64,000 nt of DNA from Caballeronia sp. SL2Y3 (GTDB lineage: Bacteria > Pseudomonadota > Gammaproteobacteria > Burkholderiales > Burkholderiaceae): the NCBI RefSeq assembly GCF_022879575.1, contig NZ_CP084260.1, forward strand, positions 620,001 through 684,000, given 5' to 3'. Positions within the stretch are counted from its first letter, which is position 1; every line of letters starts with the position of its first letter. Below the pieces are notes generated by a model that did no database searches, was not told the DNA's origin, and saw only the letters and a list, made by a program, of their open reading frames with translations. This document shows positions 38,945 to 53,352 of the stretch, piece after piece. The position numbers and the translations under genes were made by a program.

Positions 38945-39738
38945 GTCGCTTCGTCCCAGGGCGCGCGAAGCCATTCGATGCCCGGCGCCTCTGCCGACCA
39001 GCGCGCGCCGTCGCCCGCGCCGATCACGTAGCGGCGCGCGGGTGGCGTGTCGGCGCAGAGCACGAAGGCATCGCGCAGCACGTCGTCGAGCGTGCCTGCC
39101 ACCGGCAGCGCGATAAAACCCGTCCAGCCGCCGCCGTTACGCAGTCCGATTTGCGCGACGGCCGCGCCTTCGTCCACGGTCTCCAGCGCGACGATGGCGA
39201 TGGAACCGTCGCGAATCCGCGCGGCGTGCCGTTGCAGCGCGAACGTATAAGCCGGCTCGATGCCGCTCAGCATCAGCCTGCGTGTCTTGCACATCTTCTC
39301 GATGCCCGCGCACAACGCCTCCGGCATCGCGGCGACGAGGCGTGGGCATCGCCAGTTGCCGTCGGTTGCGGCAAAGCGCGATGGCTCGCTGCCCGCGCCG
39401 GTCTGCAACGACTGCACGCGTGCGGCGGCAATCCAGTCCTGCGGCTTCGCGAGCGGCTGCCAAGGCAGCGCGTGATAGCGGGCGAAAGGCGCGCCGGCCA
39501 CCACGCGCAGCGCATGCAGACCGAGACGCGACGGCTTCGGCGCGAGCGTTTCGATGGCCTTGAGCGCCGCCGGGACATCGCCGGGCGAAAACGAACCGGC
39601 GCTGCGAGCCGTGCCGGGCACGCGTGCGCGCGCGCCTTCGAGCAGAATCGTCGTGCGGCTGACAAGGCCGGACGCGGCGCTGGCCGATGCCGCGGCCTTC
39701 GCGCGCAGAGAGTCGATGTGATCGGAGAAACGCGACAT
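38941..39738 (-). CDS. Secretion cluster protein of unrecognised family (PilM/GspL position)
   Basis: This 265-residue protein has no signal peptide or membrane segment. It sits between the ATPase and the PilN-like gene, where PilM or cytoplasmic GspL is normally encoded. Segments such as RLGLHALRVVAGAPFARYHA and SIAIVALETVDEGAAVAQIG could be the strands of an actin-like fold, but I do not see the classic PilM phosphate motifs. The role is inferred from position only: coupling the ATPase to the membrane platform. Confidence 0.55.
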   Translation of the reverse strand: MSRFSDHIDSLRAKAAASASAASGLVSRTTILLEGARARVPGTARSAGSFSPGDVPAALKAIETLAPKPSRLGLHALRVVAGAPFARYHALPWQPLAKPQDWIAAARVQSLQTGAGSEPSRFAATDGNWRCPRLVAAMPEALCAGIEKMCKTRRLMLSGIEPAYTFALQRHAARIRDGSIAIVALETVDEGAAVAQIGLRNGGGWTGFIALPVAGTLDDVLRDAFVLCADTPPARRYVIGAGDGARWSAEAPGIEWLRAPWDEAT

Positions 39739-39752
39739 CGTGCGCCTTGCGC

Positions 39753-41399
39753 CTAGTTTTCGACGATGGTGACGCGATTGACTTCGGCGAGCGTCGTGCG
39801 CCCGTCGGCCACCGCGCGCAGCGCGATCTGCCGGATCGGCACGAAGCCGCTGTCGTAGGCCAGTTGCTTCAGTTCCATGATCGGGCGCCGCTCGACGAAG
39901 CACTGCTTGATCGCATCGTTCAGACGCAGCACTTCGGCAATCGGCTGACGCCCGAGATAACCGGTGCGCCGGCACATCTCGCAGCCCGCGCCGCGCCTGA
40001 AGCGCCAGTTCGCCACCTGCTCGCGCGAAAGCGCCGAGGCGCGCAGCATGGCGTCGTCGGGCGGATCGTCGTCGCGCACGCAGTGCGGGCAGTTCTTGCG
40101 CATCAACCGTTGCGCGACCGCGCCGAGCAGGGCATCGACGAAACTGTGCATGTCGACGCCCATGTGCAGAAAGCGGTCGAGCACGGAGAACACGTTGTTC
40201 GCGTGCACGGAGGTGAGCACGAGGTGACCCGTAAGCGCCGCCTGCACCGCGATGTTCGCGGTCTCGCCGTCGCGAATCTCGCCGACGAGAATCTTGTCGG
40301 GATCGTGGCGCAGGATCGAGCGCAGCCCGCGCGCGAAGGTCAGCCCTTTTTTGTCGTTGATCGGGATTTGCAGCACGCCCGCGAGTTCGTACTCGACCGG
40401 ATCTTCGATGGTGATGATCTTCTCGTCGCCCGTGTTGATCTCGGTGAGCGTGGCGTAGAGCGTCGTCGATTTGCCGGAGCCTGTCGGTCCCGTCACGAGC
40501 AGAAGGCCGTACGGCTCGTGCGCGATCTTGCGGATCGCGTGGACGATCTCCGGCTCGTGACCGATCGAATCGAGCCGCAGCGCGCTCGTCGTCGCTTCGC
40601 CGCGCTGTTTGTCGAGCACGCGCAGGACGGCATCCTCGCCGTGGATCGACGGCATGATGGACACGCGAAAATCGATCTCGCGCTGGCTGATGATCGCCTT
40701 GAAGCGCCCGTCCTGCGGAATGCGCCGCTCGCCGATGTCGAGATCCGCCATCACCTTCAGGCGCGAGAGCACTTGTTCCGCCGTGTCGATGCCGTTCGCG
40801 CTCGCGGTTTCCTGCAACACGCCGTCGATGCGGTACTTGATGACGAGTCCCGTCGCCGTGCTTTCGATATGGATATCCGATGCGCGAGCCTTGAGCGCGT
40901 CGTACAGCGACGAATTGACGAGCCGTATGACCGGATGCGAGTCGGCGGCGAGCGTCGCCAGCGTGATTTCGACGCCCGCATCCGCGATCGCCGCCGACTG
41001 GCCTTCGACATTGATCTGCATGAGCGCCTGATGCGCCGATTCGTGCAGCGCGAGGAACGCCATCAACTCCGACGGCACGCAGATTCCGAAGGCGAACGGC
41101 TTCTTGACGCGGTTCATCGCCCAGGCGCGCAAGAGCGGGTCGAAGGGATCGGCGAGCAGGAGCCAGAGTTTGGCTTCCGTCCGGCTCGGATCGGCGGCGA
41201 GCAGGCATTTGCGCGAGGCGGCATCGCCGAAGGAGAGCAGGTCGAAGCGCGGTTCGAGCGTTTCGAGCGCGGCGGCGTCGAATGCGCGCAAGTGGAGCAT
41301 GCTCGCGACCGTCTCGAGATAGGCGGCGGGATCGTGGCCGGCGTCGTCCCAGACCTGTTGCTGACGCCGGCGAGCCGGTGCGCTGACGGCTTCGTTCAT
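39753..41399 (-). CDS. gspE: Secretion ATPase (GspE/PilB family)
   Basis: This 548-residue hexameric motor ATPase powers pseudopilus assembly from the cytoplasm. The N-terminal N1E-like domain is about 1-150. The catalytic part has ASDIHIEST, GERRIPQDGRF, the Walker A GPTGSGKSTT, the Asp box IITIEDPVEYEL, the Walker B DKILVGEIRDGETANIA, and the His box LTGHLVLTSVHANN. The zinc tetracysteine is present as CPHC and CEMC. It starts 14 bases before the unrecognised protein gene and ends the block G-F-E. Confidence 0.93.
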   Translation of the reverse strand: MNEAVSAPARRRQQQVWDDAGHDPAAYLETVASMLHLRAFDAAALETLEPRFDLLSFGDAASRKCLLAADPSRTEAKLWLLLADPFDPLLRAWAMNRVKKPFAFGICVPSELMAFLALHESAHQALMQINVEGQSAAIADAGVEITLATLAADSHPVIRLVNSSLYDALKARASDIHIESTATGLVIKYRIDGVLQETASANGIDTAEQVLSRLKVMADLDIGERRIPQDGRFKAIISQREIDFRVSIMPSIHGEDAVLRVLDKQRGEATTSALRLDSIGHEPEIVHAIRKIAHEPYGLLLVTGPTGSGKSTTLYATLTEINTGDEKIITIEDPVEYELAGVLQIPINDKKGLTFARGLRSILRHDPDKILVGEIRDGETANIAVQAALTGHLVLTSVHANNVFSVLDRFLHMGVDMHSFVDALLGAVAQRLMRKNCPHCVRDDDPPDDAMLRASALSREQVANWRFRRGAGCEMCRRTGYLGRQPIAEVLRLNDAIKQCFVERRPIMELKQLAYDSGFVPIRQIALRAVADGRTTLAEVNRVTIVEN

Positions 41400-41403
41400 G
41401 TTG

Positions 41404-42609
41404 TCACCCCACCGCGCCGGCCAATTGAAAGATCGGCATGTACAGCAAGAAGATGATGGTTCCGACGATGCCGCCCACCGCGAGCATCAGCACCGGTTCG
41501 ACGACGCGCATGAGCGTGTCGATGGCGCGGTCGAGTTCCTCGTCGCAGAACTCGGCGGAGCGCGTCACCATGTCGGCGAGCTCGCCGCTCTGTTCGCCGA
41601 CGCGGATGAGCCGCTCGGCCACCGGCGTCGTCAGGTTCGCGGCGGGCAGCGCGCCGGATAGCGGCTTGCCTGCGCGAATCTCGTCGAGCGCCTCGGACAA
41701 TGCACTTCGCAGATGCGCGGGCAAGACCTGTGCGGCCAGTTCGAGCGATGTCACCATCGACATGCCGCCTGCGAGCAGCAGCCCGAGCGTGCGATAAAAG
41801 CGCGTAAGGCCGAAGAGGCGCTGGTAATCCGCGAGCTTCGGCAAGCGGAAGAACGCCGACATCAGCCGCTCGCGTACCTTCGCGCTGCGCAGCGACAGAG
41901 CCGCGCCGGCAAGCGCCGCGAAGAGCGCCGCGAGCAGTACGCCGCCGTGCGCCTCCACCAGCTTGCCCCACGCGAGCATCATGCGGACGGTGAAGGGCAT
42001 GTCCTTCATCGTCGCGAAAACCTGGCTGAACTTGGGGATCACGTAGAACGCCATGAACAGGATGATCATGGCGCCCGTGCCGATGACGATCGACGGGTAC
42101 ACCATCGACGACACGACTTTCTTGCGCACCGTCGAGAGCCGCGCGTCGTAATGGTGATAGCGTTTGAGCGCCTCGGCCAGATGCCCGGTCTGCTCCGCCG
42201 ATGCCACCGTCGCCACATACAGCGGCGGAAAGTGTTCGGGCTGACGTTCGAGCGCGCGCGAGAGCGGCTCGCCTTCGTACAGCGCCGCGACGATGCCTTG
42301 CAGCACGGTCCGGTTCAAGCCTTCCTTGCTCTTGTCGCGCAGCGTTTCCACCGTCTCGACGAGGCTGAGTCCGGCTTCGAGCAGCGCAATGAGTTCCTGC
42401 GTGAAGAGCCCGCGCTCGAACACCGGCTTGCGCAACGAGAAGCCGCGCTTTTTCGGGTCGAGCGGCGCGGCGTCGACGAGCGAGAGACCCATTTCCGCGA
42501 GCCGCATGCGCAACTGCGCTTCGTCGTCGGCGTCGAGTTCGAGATACTGCGGGCCGCTTTCGCTATCCACCCGGGCGCGATATCGCATGATGACCGGTGC
42601 GCTCGTCAT
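41404..42609 (-). CDS. gspF: Inner-membrane platform protein (GspF/PilC family)
   Basis: This 401-residue membrane protein has two GspF domains. Marks are FTQELIALLEAGLSLVETVE, SAEQTGHLAEALKRYHHYDA, the first membrane segment after VVSSMVYPSIVIGTGAMIIL, the second-domain block FYRTLGLLLAGGMSMVTSLE, and VGEQSGELADMVTRSAEF before the last helices. It forms the platform on which GspE acts. The ATG at 42609 overlaps the gspG stop by four bases; gspE follows four bases later. Confidence 0.93.
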   Translation of the reverse strand: MTSAPVIMRYRARVDSESGPQYLELDADDEAQLRMRLAEMGLSLVDAAPLDPKKRGFSLRKPVFERGLFTQELIALLEAGLSLVETVETLRDKSKEGLNRTVLQGIVAALYEGEPLSRALERQPEHFPPLYVATVASAEQTGHLAEALKRYHHYDARLSTVRKKVVSSMVYPSIVIGTGAMIILFMAFYVIPKFSQVFATMKDMPFTVRMMLAWGKLVEAHGGVLLAALFAALAGAALSLRSAKVRERLMSAFFRLPKLADYQRLFGLTRFYRTLGLLLAGGMSMVTSLELAAQVLPAHLRSALSEALDEIRAGKPLSGALPAANLTTPVAERLIRVGEQSGELADMVTRSAEFCDEELDRAIDTLMRVVEPVLMLAVGGIVGTIIFLLYMPIFQLAGAVG

Positions 42610-43091
42610 TTGTTGACGATATCCGCGTCCTCGCCCGAGCCGCCGGGCTTGCCGTCGGCGCCGTAGGTCATCAGGTCGTAGTCCTTGCCGCCTTCGCCTG
42701 GCGAGCGATAGATATACGGCTTGCCCCACGGGTCGTTCGGAATCGCGCTGCTCATGTACGGGCCTTCCCATCCGCTCGCGTTGCCCACGTTGGTCATGAG
42801 TGCCGCGAGGCCAGCGTCCGTGCCCGGAAAGTGTCCCGTGTCGAGCCGGTATCGATCGAGCGCGCTTTCGATGCCCTTCATCTGCGAGGCGGCCGTCTTG
42901 CTGCGCGCCTTGCCCACTTCGCCGAAGAGCTTCGGCCCGACATAACCCGCCAGCAGCGCGATGATGAGCAACACCACGAGCAGTTCCAGCAAGGTGAATC
43001 CGCGTTGCCGCCAACTGATTGCGCGGCGGGCGAGCCGCGCGCGTGAAGCCGCCGCCGTCGCGCATGCGGCTTTGAGTGAGAGTCGGTGCAT
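42606..43091 (-). CDS. gspG: Major pseudopilin GspG
   Basis: This 161-residue protein has the prepilin motif QRG before FTLLELLVVLLIIALLAGYV with Glu5. Typical GspG blocks follow: GPKLFGEVGKARSKTAASQM, LDRYRLDTGHFPGTDAGLAA, WGKPYIYRSPGEGGKDYDLM and TYGADGKPGGSGEDADI (calcium loop). The leader is unusually long, about 31 residues, with no internal ATG to shorten it. GGGAG lies upstream of the ATG at 43091. It is the first secretion gene after the GH18 chitinase, which ends 84 bases before it. Confidence 0.93.
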   Translation of the reverse strand: MHRLSLKAACATAAASRARLARRAISWRQRGFTLLELLVVLLIIALLAGYVGPKLFGEVGKARSKTAASQMKGIESALDRYRLDTGHFPGTDAGLAALMTNVGNASGWEGPYMSSAIPNDPWGKPYIYRSPGEGGKDYDLMTYGADGKPGGSGEDADIVNK

Positions 43092-43175
43092 GGCTGCTCC
43101 CGCCAGATTTCGATACGTCGCCATGCGCGCGGTCGCCGCGTCACGTCATGCGACACGCGCGCGTCTGTTCACGAA

Positions 43176-45290
<2,115 letters not shown>

Positions 45291-45667
45291 GAAGACGGCT
45301 CCGCCACTTTGTTGTGCGTTGTGCGTTTCGATCTTTGAGTTAGCCGTGGCGTTCGACGTGATAAGCGGATCGCCGGCGCGAGGTCATGCGGATGTATTGA
45401 TAGCCCAACGACCCATGCGAAGCAAGTTGCAAAAGGAGAACAGGCATCGCTGGAATTCGATTTCGAGGATCTTAGGCGCTATGAACCACGCATCCGTTTC
45501 TCGAAACGATGTTTCAAGGAGGGCACGGATGGATGGATGTCGAAGCCGTCGTTGCCGACGGCGGTTCATGCGCGATCATCATGCGGTTCGACGTCTATCG
45601 AAGACGTGAACGCAACCGCGCAGCAATCCTGCGCAATGCAATGATGGTTTCGTTACGCGAATGCCGC
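45291..45667. other. Intergenic region upstream of the GH18 chitinase
   Basis: No convincing gene is seen. It should hold the promoter of the GH18-secretion array. TTGTGCG occurs twice in tandem at 45312-45325, close to the start. GGAG sits eight bases before the chitinase ATG on the coding strand. No clear -35/-10 pair was found. Confidence 0.4.
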
Positions 45668-45706
45668 AAAAAAAATGACCCGCATGATGCGGGTCGTGCG
45701 GGTCAT
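45668..45706 (-). terminator. argH terminator with alternative stems
   Basis: On the minus strand a 10-bp stem (ATGACCCGCA paired with TGCGGGTCAT, arms at 45697-45706 and 45675-45684) ends in eight T residues. TGCGGGTC occurs twice (45688-45695 and 45697-45704), so a shorter 8-bp stem can form instead. It lies 22 bases beyond the argH stop. Confidence 0.85.
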
Positions 45707-45728
45707 TCAAATGCGTCGAAGAGGGCTT

Positions 45729-47132
45729 TCAGAGCGACTCGCGTGCCGCCCTGGCCGCCGCGCGCACCTGATCCGGCGCGGTGCCGCCCGGATGATTGCG
45801 GCTCGCGACCGAGCCTTCGAGCGTCAGATACTCGAACACGTCCTCGCCGATGAGATGCGCGACGTTCGGCAGTTCGATGCGCATCGCGTCCAGCGAGAGA
45901 TCCGCGATATCGCAGCCGCGCTCGTCGCAGATGCGCACCGCGTGCGCCACGGCTTCGTGCGCATCGCGAAAGGGCAGGCCGCGCTTCACGAGATAGTCCG
46001 CGAGATCGGTGGCGGTTGCGAAGCCTTGCAGGGCCGCCGCGCGCATCGCCTGCGGCTTCACCGTGATGCCCGCAGCCATTTCCGCGAAGATGCGCAGCGT
46101 GTCGGCGACCGTATCGACCGTGTCGAAGAGCGGTTCCTTGTCTTCCTGATTGTCCTTGTTGTACGCGAGCGGCTGACCCTTCATCAGCGTGAGCAGCGCC
46201 ATCAGATGCCCGTTCACGCGGCCCGTCTTGCCGCGCGCCAGTTCCGGCACGTCGGGGTTCTTCTTCTGCGGCATGATCGACGAACCGGTGCAGAAGCGGT
46301 CCGCCAGATCGATGAAGCCGACGCGCGGGCTCATCCATAGCACGAGTTCTTCGGAGAAGCGCGAGACGTGCGTCATGATGAGCGCGGCCGCCGCCGTGAA
46401 TTCGATCGCGAAGTCGCGATCGGAGACGGCATCGAGCGAATTGGCGCAGATGCCGTCGAAGCCGAGCGAGGCCGCCACCGCGTGACGGTCGATCGGATAG
46501 CTCGTGCCCGCGAGCGCCGCCGCGCCGAGCGGCAGCCGGTTCACGCGACGGCGGCAATCGCGCATGCGTTCGGCATCGCGCGTGAACATTTCGACGTACG
46601 CGAGCAGGTGATGCCCGAACGTCACCGGCTGCGCCACTTGCAGATGCGTGAAGCCGGGCATGATGGTGTCCGCGTGCTTCTCCGCCATGTCGATGAGCGC
46701 GAGGCGCAGGTCCTTCAGCAAGTCGCCGATGCGGTCGATCTCGCCGCGCAGCCACAGGCGGATGTCGGTTGCAACCTGATCGTTGCGCGAGCGGCCGGTG
46801 TGCAGCCGCTTGCCCGCATCGCCGATCAGCGCGGTCAGTCGCGCCTCGATGTTCAGGTGCACGTCCTCCAGATCCAGCTTCCATTCGAACTCGCCGCGCT
46901 CGATCTCGCCCTTGATCTGCGCCATGCCGCGCTCGATGGCCGCGAGGTCATCCGCGCCGATGATCTTCTGCGCCGCGAGCATGGACGCATGCGCGAGCGA
47001 GCCTTGAATGTCGACGAGCGCGAGCCGCTTGTCGAAGAACACCGACGACGTATAGCGTTTGACGAGCTCCGACATCGGCTCGGAGAAGCGAGCCGACCAG
47101 GCTTCGCCTTTTTTGTGAAGTTGAGACGTCAT
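45729..47132 (-). CDS. argH: Argininosuccinate lyase
   Basis: This 467-residue homotetrameric enzyme of arginine synthesis splits argininosuccinate into arginine and fumarate. Marks are [40 protein letters not shown], the His-bearing [20 protein letters not shown], and the signature loop [15 protein letters not shown] with the catalytic Ser. Length is standard. A TAAAAT on the coding strand at 47171-47176 is a fair -10 candidate, 39 bases before the start. Confidence 0.97.
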   Translation of the reverse strand: MTSQLHKKGEAWSARFSEPMSELVKRYTSSVFFDKRLALVDIQGSLAHASMLAAQKIIGADDLAAIERGMAQIKGEIERGEFEWKLDLEDVHLNIEARLTALIGDAGKRLHTGRSRNDQVATDIRLWLRGEIDRIGDLLKDLRLALIDMAEKHADTIMPGFTHLQVAQPVTFGHHLLAYVEMFTRDAERMRDCRRRVNRLPLGAAALAGTSYPIDRHAVAASLGFDGICANSLDAVSDRDFAIEFTAAAALIMTHVSRFSEELVLWMSPRVGFIDLADRFCTGSSIMPQKKNPDVPELARGKTGRVNGHLMALLTLMKGQPLAYNKDNQEDKEPLFDTVDTVADTLRIFAEMAAGITVKPQAMRAAALQGFATATDLADYLVKRGLPFRDAHEAVAHAVRICDERGCDIADLSLDAMRIELPNVAHLIGEDVFEYLTLEGSVASRNHPGGTAPDQVRAAARAARESL

Positions 47133-47186
47133 GGTGTGTTTTCGGCGTTCGAGGCGTCAGAAAGACGAGAATTTTAACATTCGGGG

Positions 47187-47999
47187 CTACGCGTCCCCGA
47201 CCAGAATCACGAGCTTCAGGTCTTCGCGATGCGCCGGCTTGAAGGTGATCTGATTGAACACCACGCGCCCGCGCGACGGATGGTCGAACGCGCGCTCGCC
47301 GCCTTCGCGCTCGAACACGTCTTGCGAGGCCCAGTAGCGCGCGAAGGCATCGCTTGCGGCGCTCAACGCGTCGATCAATGCGCGCGTCGGCGGATCGTTC
47401 AGATGGCGGATGGAATCGGCGCGAAATTCGGCGGCGAGGCGCCGCGCGCGCGTTTCCCAGTCGACGATCAGCGTCCGCGCCGCCGGCGACGTGAACGTGT
47501 AGGTCAGGAGATTGCGGTCGTGCTCGCCGTCGAGCCAGCCGACGAACAGGTCCGCCGCCGGCGCGTTCCAGCGCAGCGCGTTCCACTGACGGTCGAGCAC
47601 GTAGGCGGGCGCGCCGATCAGGCCGACCGTCTGCAACAGCGCGGCGGGGACGTCCTGCGCGGCGGGATCGGGCTCGGCGGGGTCGCGCTGTGCGGCGAGT
47701 TCGAACAGATACGCGCGTTCGGCGCGCGACAGTTGCAGCGCGACGGCGATGCGCGCGAGCGCTTCGGCGGAAGCGGAAACCGGCCGGCCCTGCTCGATCC
47801 ACGTGTACCAGGTCGGGCTCACGCCGCACAGTTGCGCGACTTCCTCGCGGCGCAGGCCCGGCGTGCGGCGGCGCGGACCCGGCGGCAAACCGACCGCGAG
47901 CGGCGACAGACGTTCGCGGTGCGTGCGGATGAATTCGCCGAGCGCGCGCGCGGGCGTATCAGCGAGCGGTTCGGCGGGCTTGTTTTCGGTTCGGTTCAT
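47187..47999 (-). CDS. XRE-family regulator with MmyB-like ligand domain
   Basis: This 270-residue protein has an N-terminal helix-turn-helix (RTPGLRREEVAQLCGVSPTW, then YTWIEQGRPVSASAEALARI). The C-terminal MmyB-like domain (LNAPAYVLDRQWN-like, GAPAYVLDRQWNALRWNAPA, and LTFKPAH-like FKPAHREDLKLVIL) is related to the PAS fold and in this family binds a small ligand or fatty acid. It is divergent from a methyltransferase, and a 16-bp palindrome between them is the obvious operator candidate. The ATG at 47999 was chosen over upstream in-frame residues because the helix-turn-helix follows at the usual distance. Confidence 0.88.
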   Translation of the reverse strand: MNRTENKPAEPLADTPARALGEFIRTHRERLSPLAVGLPPGPRRRTPGLRREEVAQLCGVSPTWYTWIEQGRPVSASAEALARIAVALQLSRAERAYLFELAAQRDPAEPDPAAQDVPAALLQTVGLIGAPAYVLDRQWNALRWNAPAADLFVGWLDGEHDRNLLTYTFTSPAARTLIVDWETRARRLAAEFRADSIRHLNDPPTRALIDALSAASDAFARYWASQDVFEREGGERAFDHPSRGRVVFNQITFKPAHREDLKLVILVGDA

Positions 48000-48062
48000 G
48001 CGGACTTCGGACGCAAACGTCGGCGCGCGACGGGTGGTTCGGATACCAGGATAACCAGTCAA

Positions 48063-48078
48063 CTTGTACCGGTACAAG
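48063..48078. promoter_or_regulatory. Perfect 16-bp palindrome, candidate operator
   Basis: CTTGTACCGGTACAAG is fully self-complementary. It lies 63 bases upstream of the regulator start and 79 upstream of the methyltransferase start, in a non-coding divergent region. TATTGT follows shortly after (48088-48093), so the site would overlap or flank a promoter. Confidence 0.65.
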
Positions 48079-48156
48079 GCGGGCTCTATTGTATCGACAG
48101 GCCGGCGCTGCGGCGACCGGAATCCGATGCACAACACGCAACCATGCGGAGTCACG

Positions 48157-48921
48157 ATGAAACACCACGAACAGGTCGCCGACGCCTTCGGCAGCACTGC
48201 CGCCGCGTATCTCACGAGTCAGGTTCACGCGACCGGCGCCGATTTGCAGAACCTCGCCGCGACTTTCGCCGCGACGTGCGGCAACGCGACCGTGCTGGAC
48301 ATGGGCTGCGGCGCGGGTCACGCGAGCTTCGCGGTGGCGCCGCATGTGAAGCAAGTCGTGGCCTACGACATCGCGCCGCAGATGCTCGCCACCGTCGAAG
48401 CCGCCGCGAAGGAGCGCGGGCTGACCACCATCCGCACGCAGCAGGGCGCGGCGGAAACGCTGCCCTTCGACGACGCCTCGTTCGACTGGGCGATTAGCCG
48501 CATGAGCGCGCACCACTGGCGCGACGTGCGAAAGGCGCTCGCCGAAGTGCATCGCGTGCTGAAGCCGGGCGGGCGGCTCAAGTTCATCGACATCGCGGGC
48601 ATCGACGATCCGCTTTTCGACACGCACATTCAGGCGATCGAAGTGCTGCGCGACGCATCGCATATCCGCGACTATCGCGCGGACGAATGGATCGCGATGC
48701 TCGACGCCGCCGGCTTCGACGCGCGCGTCACCGAACGCTGGCGCCTGCCGCTGGAGTTCGACGCATGGGTGACGAGAATGCGCACGCCGGCCGAGCGCGT
48801 GACGGCGATCAGATCAATGTGGAAGAACGCGCCCGAGGAAGTGCGCCAGTATTTCGGCGTGAAGGACGACTTTTCGTTCGAGCTGGACGCGTTGATGATC
48901 GAGGCAAAGCGGCGCGAATAA
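48157..48921 (+). CDS. Class I SAM-dependent methyltransferase (UbiE-like)
   Basis: This 254-residue protein has the SAM-binding motif I VLDMGCGAGHASFAVAP, the motif II acidic residue in VVAYDIAPQM, and LPFDDASFDWAISRMSAHHW. A post-motif VLKPGGRLKFIDIAG follows, as in the UbiE/Methyltransf_11 group. The substrate is unknown. The ATG at 48157 removes an unrelated Arg-rich extension. It is divergent from an MmyB-type regulator, which probably controls it, and its stop lies in the loop of a 14-bp hairpin. Confidence 0.88.
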   Translation: MKHHEQVADAFGSTAAAYLTSQVHATGADLQNLAATFAATCGNATVLDMGCGAGHASFAVAPHVKQVVAYDIAPQMLATVEAAAKERGLTTIRTQQGAAETLPFDDASFDWAISRMSAHHWRDVRKALAEVHRVLKPGGRLKFIDIAGIDDPLFDTHIQAIEVLRDASHIRDYRADEWIAMLDAAGFDARVTERWRLPLEFDAWVTRMRTPAERVTAIRSMWKNAPEEVRQYFGVKDDFSFELDALMIEAKRRE

Positions 48922-48936
48922 AGCCGCTTTGCCTCG
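48900..48936. terminator. Strong hairpin between methyltransferase and ppc
   Basis: GAGGCAAAGCGGC (48901-48913) pairs perfectly with 48923-48935, extended by a C-G pair outside to 14 bp. The methyltransferase TAA (48919-48921) is in the nine-base loop. It begins ten bases beyond the ppc stop, so it can serve both convergent genes. No T run. Confidence 0.7.
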
Positions 48937-48945
48937 CGGAAAGCG

Positions 48946-52059
<3,114 letters not shown>

Positions 52060-52341
52060 GTTGAGTTCCTCTCTCTGCTCTCTGATAGGCGAAGCCAGGG
52101 ACCATCGGCGAAACGGCGGCCTGTGCGGCGCCGCGCGAAGCAAGTCATGCGGACCAGCAAAAGATGAACGTGTGCGAGGCGTCCGCGCCCGGCGCATGTG
52201 TCTCCCCATGCGCCAAGCCCGCTTCCCGGCGCTCGGAAAGGCGCGCCGGACAAGGCTCTCGCGCGCCGCCCATGCCCGAATGGACCGTGGCGTGCGTGCT
52301 ACCATTGTTCGTTATTTCATCCCGTATTCGATCGAGCATCA

Positions 52342-53352
52342 ATGAATTCCGAGACGCATTCAACGACACCGCCCGCCACGCTTGTCATCGCTTCGCGGGA
52401 AAGCCGGCTCGCGATGTGGCAAGCCGAGCATGTGCGGTGTGCGCTGCACAAATTATATCCATCTTGCGACGTCAAAATTCTCGGAATGACGACACGCGGC
52501 GATCAGATTCTGGACCGCACGCTGTCCAAGGTCGGCGGCAAGGGTCTCTTCGTGAAGGAACTGGAAGCCGCGCTCGCGGAAGGCCGCGCCGATCTCGCGG
52601 TGCATTCACTGAAGGACGTGCCGATGCAGTTGCCCGAAGGCTTCACGCTCGGCGCCATTCTCGAACGCGAAGACCCGCGCGATGCCTTCGTGTCGCCGCA
52701 CTACGAATCGCTCGATGCCTTGCCTGCGGGCAGCGTCGTCGGCACGTCCAGCCTGCGCCGCGAAGCGATGATCCGCGCGCGCTTTCCGCATCTCGACGTG
52801 CGGCCGCTGCGGGGCAATCTCGACACGCGCCTCGCCAAGCTCGATCGCGGCGATTACGCGGCGATCATTCTCGCGGCGGCGGGTCTCAAGCGGCTCGGCC
52901 TGGAATCGCGCATTCGCGCATGCCTCGATGCGTCCGAGAGCTTGCCGGCGGCGGGGCAGGGCGCGCTCGGCATCGAGATTCGCGCCGATCGCCCGGAACT
53001 CGCGGCGTGGCTCGCGCCGCTGCATGACGAAGCCACCGCGCTCGCCGTCGAAGCGGAACGCGCGGTGTCGCGCGCGCTCGGCGGAAGCTGCGAAGTGCCG
53101 CTCGCCGCGTTCGCGCACTGGCGCGACGGCGCGCTGTTTCTGCGCGGCGCGGTGTCGATGCCTGACGGCAAACGCATGCTGCGCGCCGAGGAAGCGGTGC
53201 GCGCGCCCGATCTGGCCGGCGCGCTCGCGCTCGGTCAGCGGGTGTCGGCCGATCTCGAAGCGCAGGGCGCGAGCGAGATCGTCAACGCGCTTTCGACGAT
53301 GAGCCGCGCCGACGCGCCCAACGAGCCGCCGCCCGCGGCGAACGCATCCTGA
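52342..53352 (+). CDS. hemC: Porphobilinogen deaminase (hydroxymethylbilane synthase)
   Basis: This 336-residue enzyme polymerises four porphobilinogens in tetrapyrrole synthesis. Marks are [75 protein letters not shown], and the cofactor Cys region [13 protein letters not shown]. The ATG at 52342 gives the normal N-terminus after a short Ser/Thr lead. Its stop overlaps the next ATG (TGATG), so it is coupled to hemD. Confidence 0.96.
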   Translation: MNSETHSTTPPATLVIASRESRLAMWQAEHVRCALHKLYPSCDVKILGMTTRGDQILDRTLSKVGGKGLFVKELEAALAEGRADLAVHSLKDVPMQLPEGFTLGAILEREDPRDAFVSPHYESLDALPAGSVVGTSSLRREAMIRARFPHLDVRPLRGNLDTRLAKLDRGDYAAIILAAAGLKRLGLESRIRACLDASESLPAAGQGALGIEIRADRPELAAWLAPLHDEATALAVEAERAVSRALGGSCEVPLAAFAHWRDGALFLRGAVSMPDGKRMLRAEEAVRAPDLAGALALGQRVSADLEAQGASEIVNALSTMSRADAPNEPPPAANAS

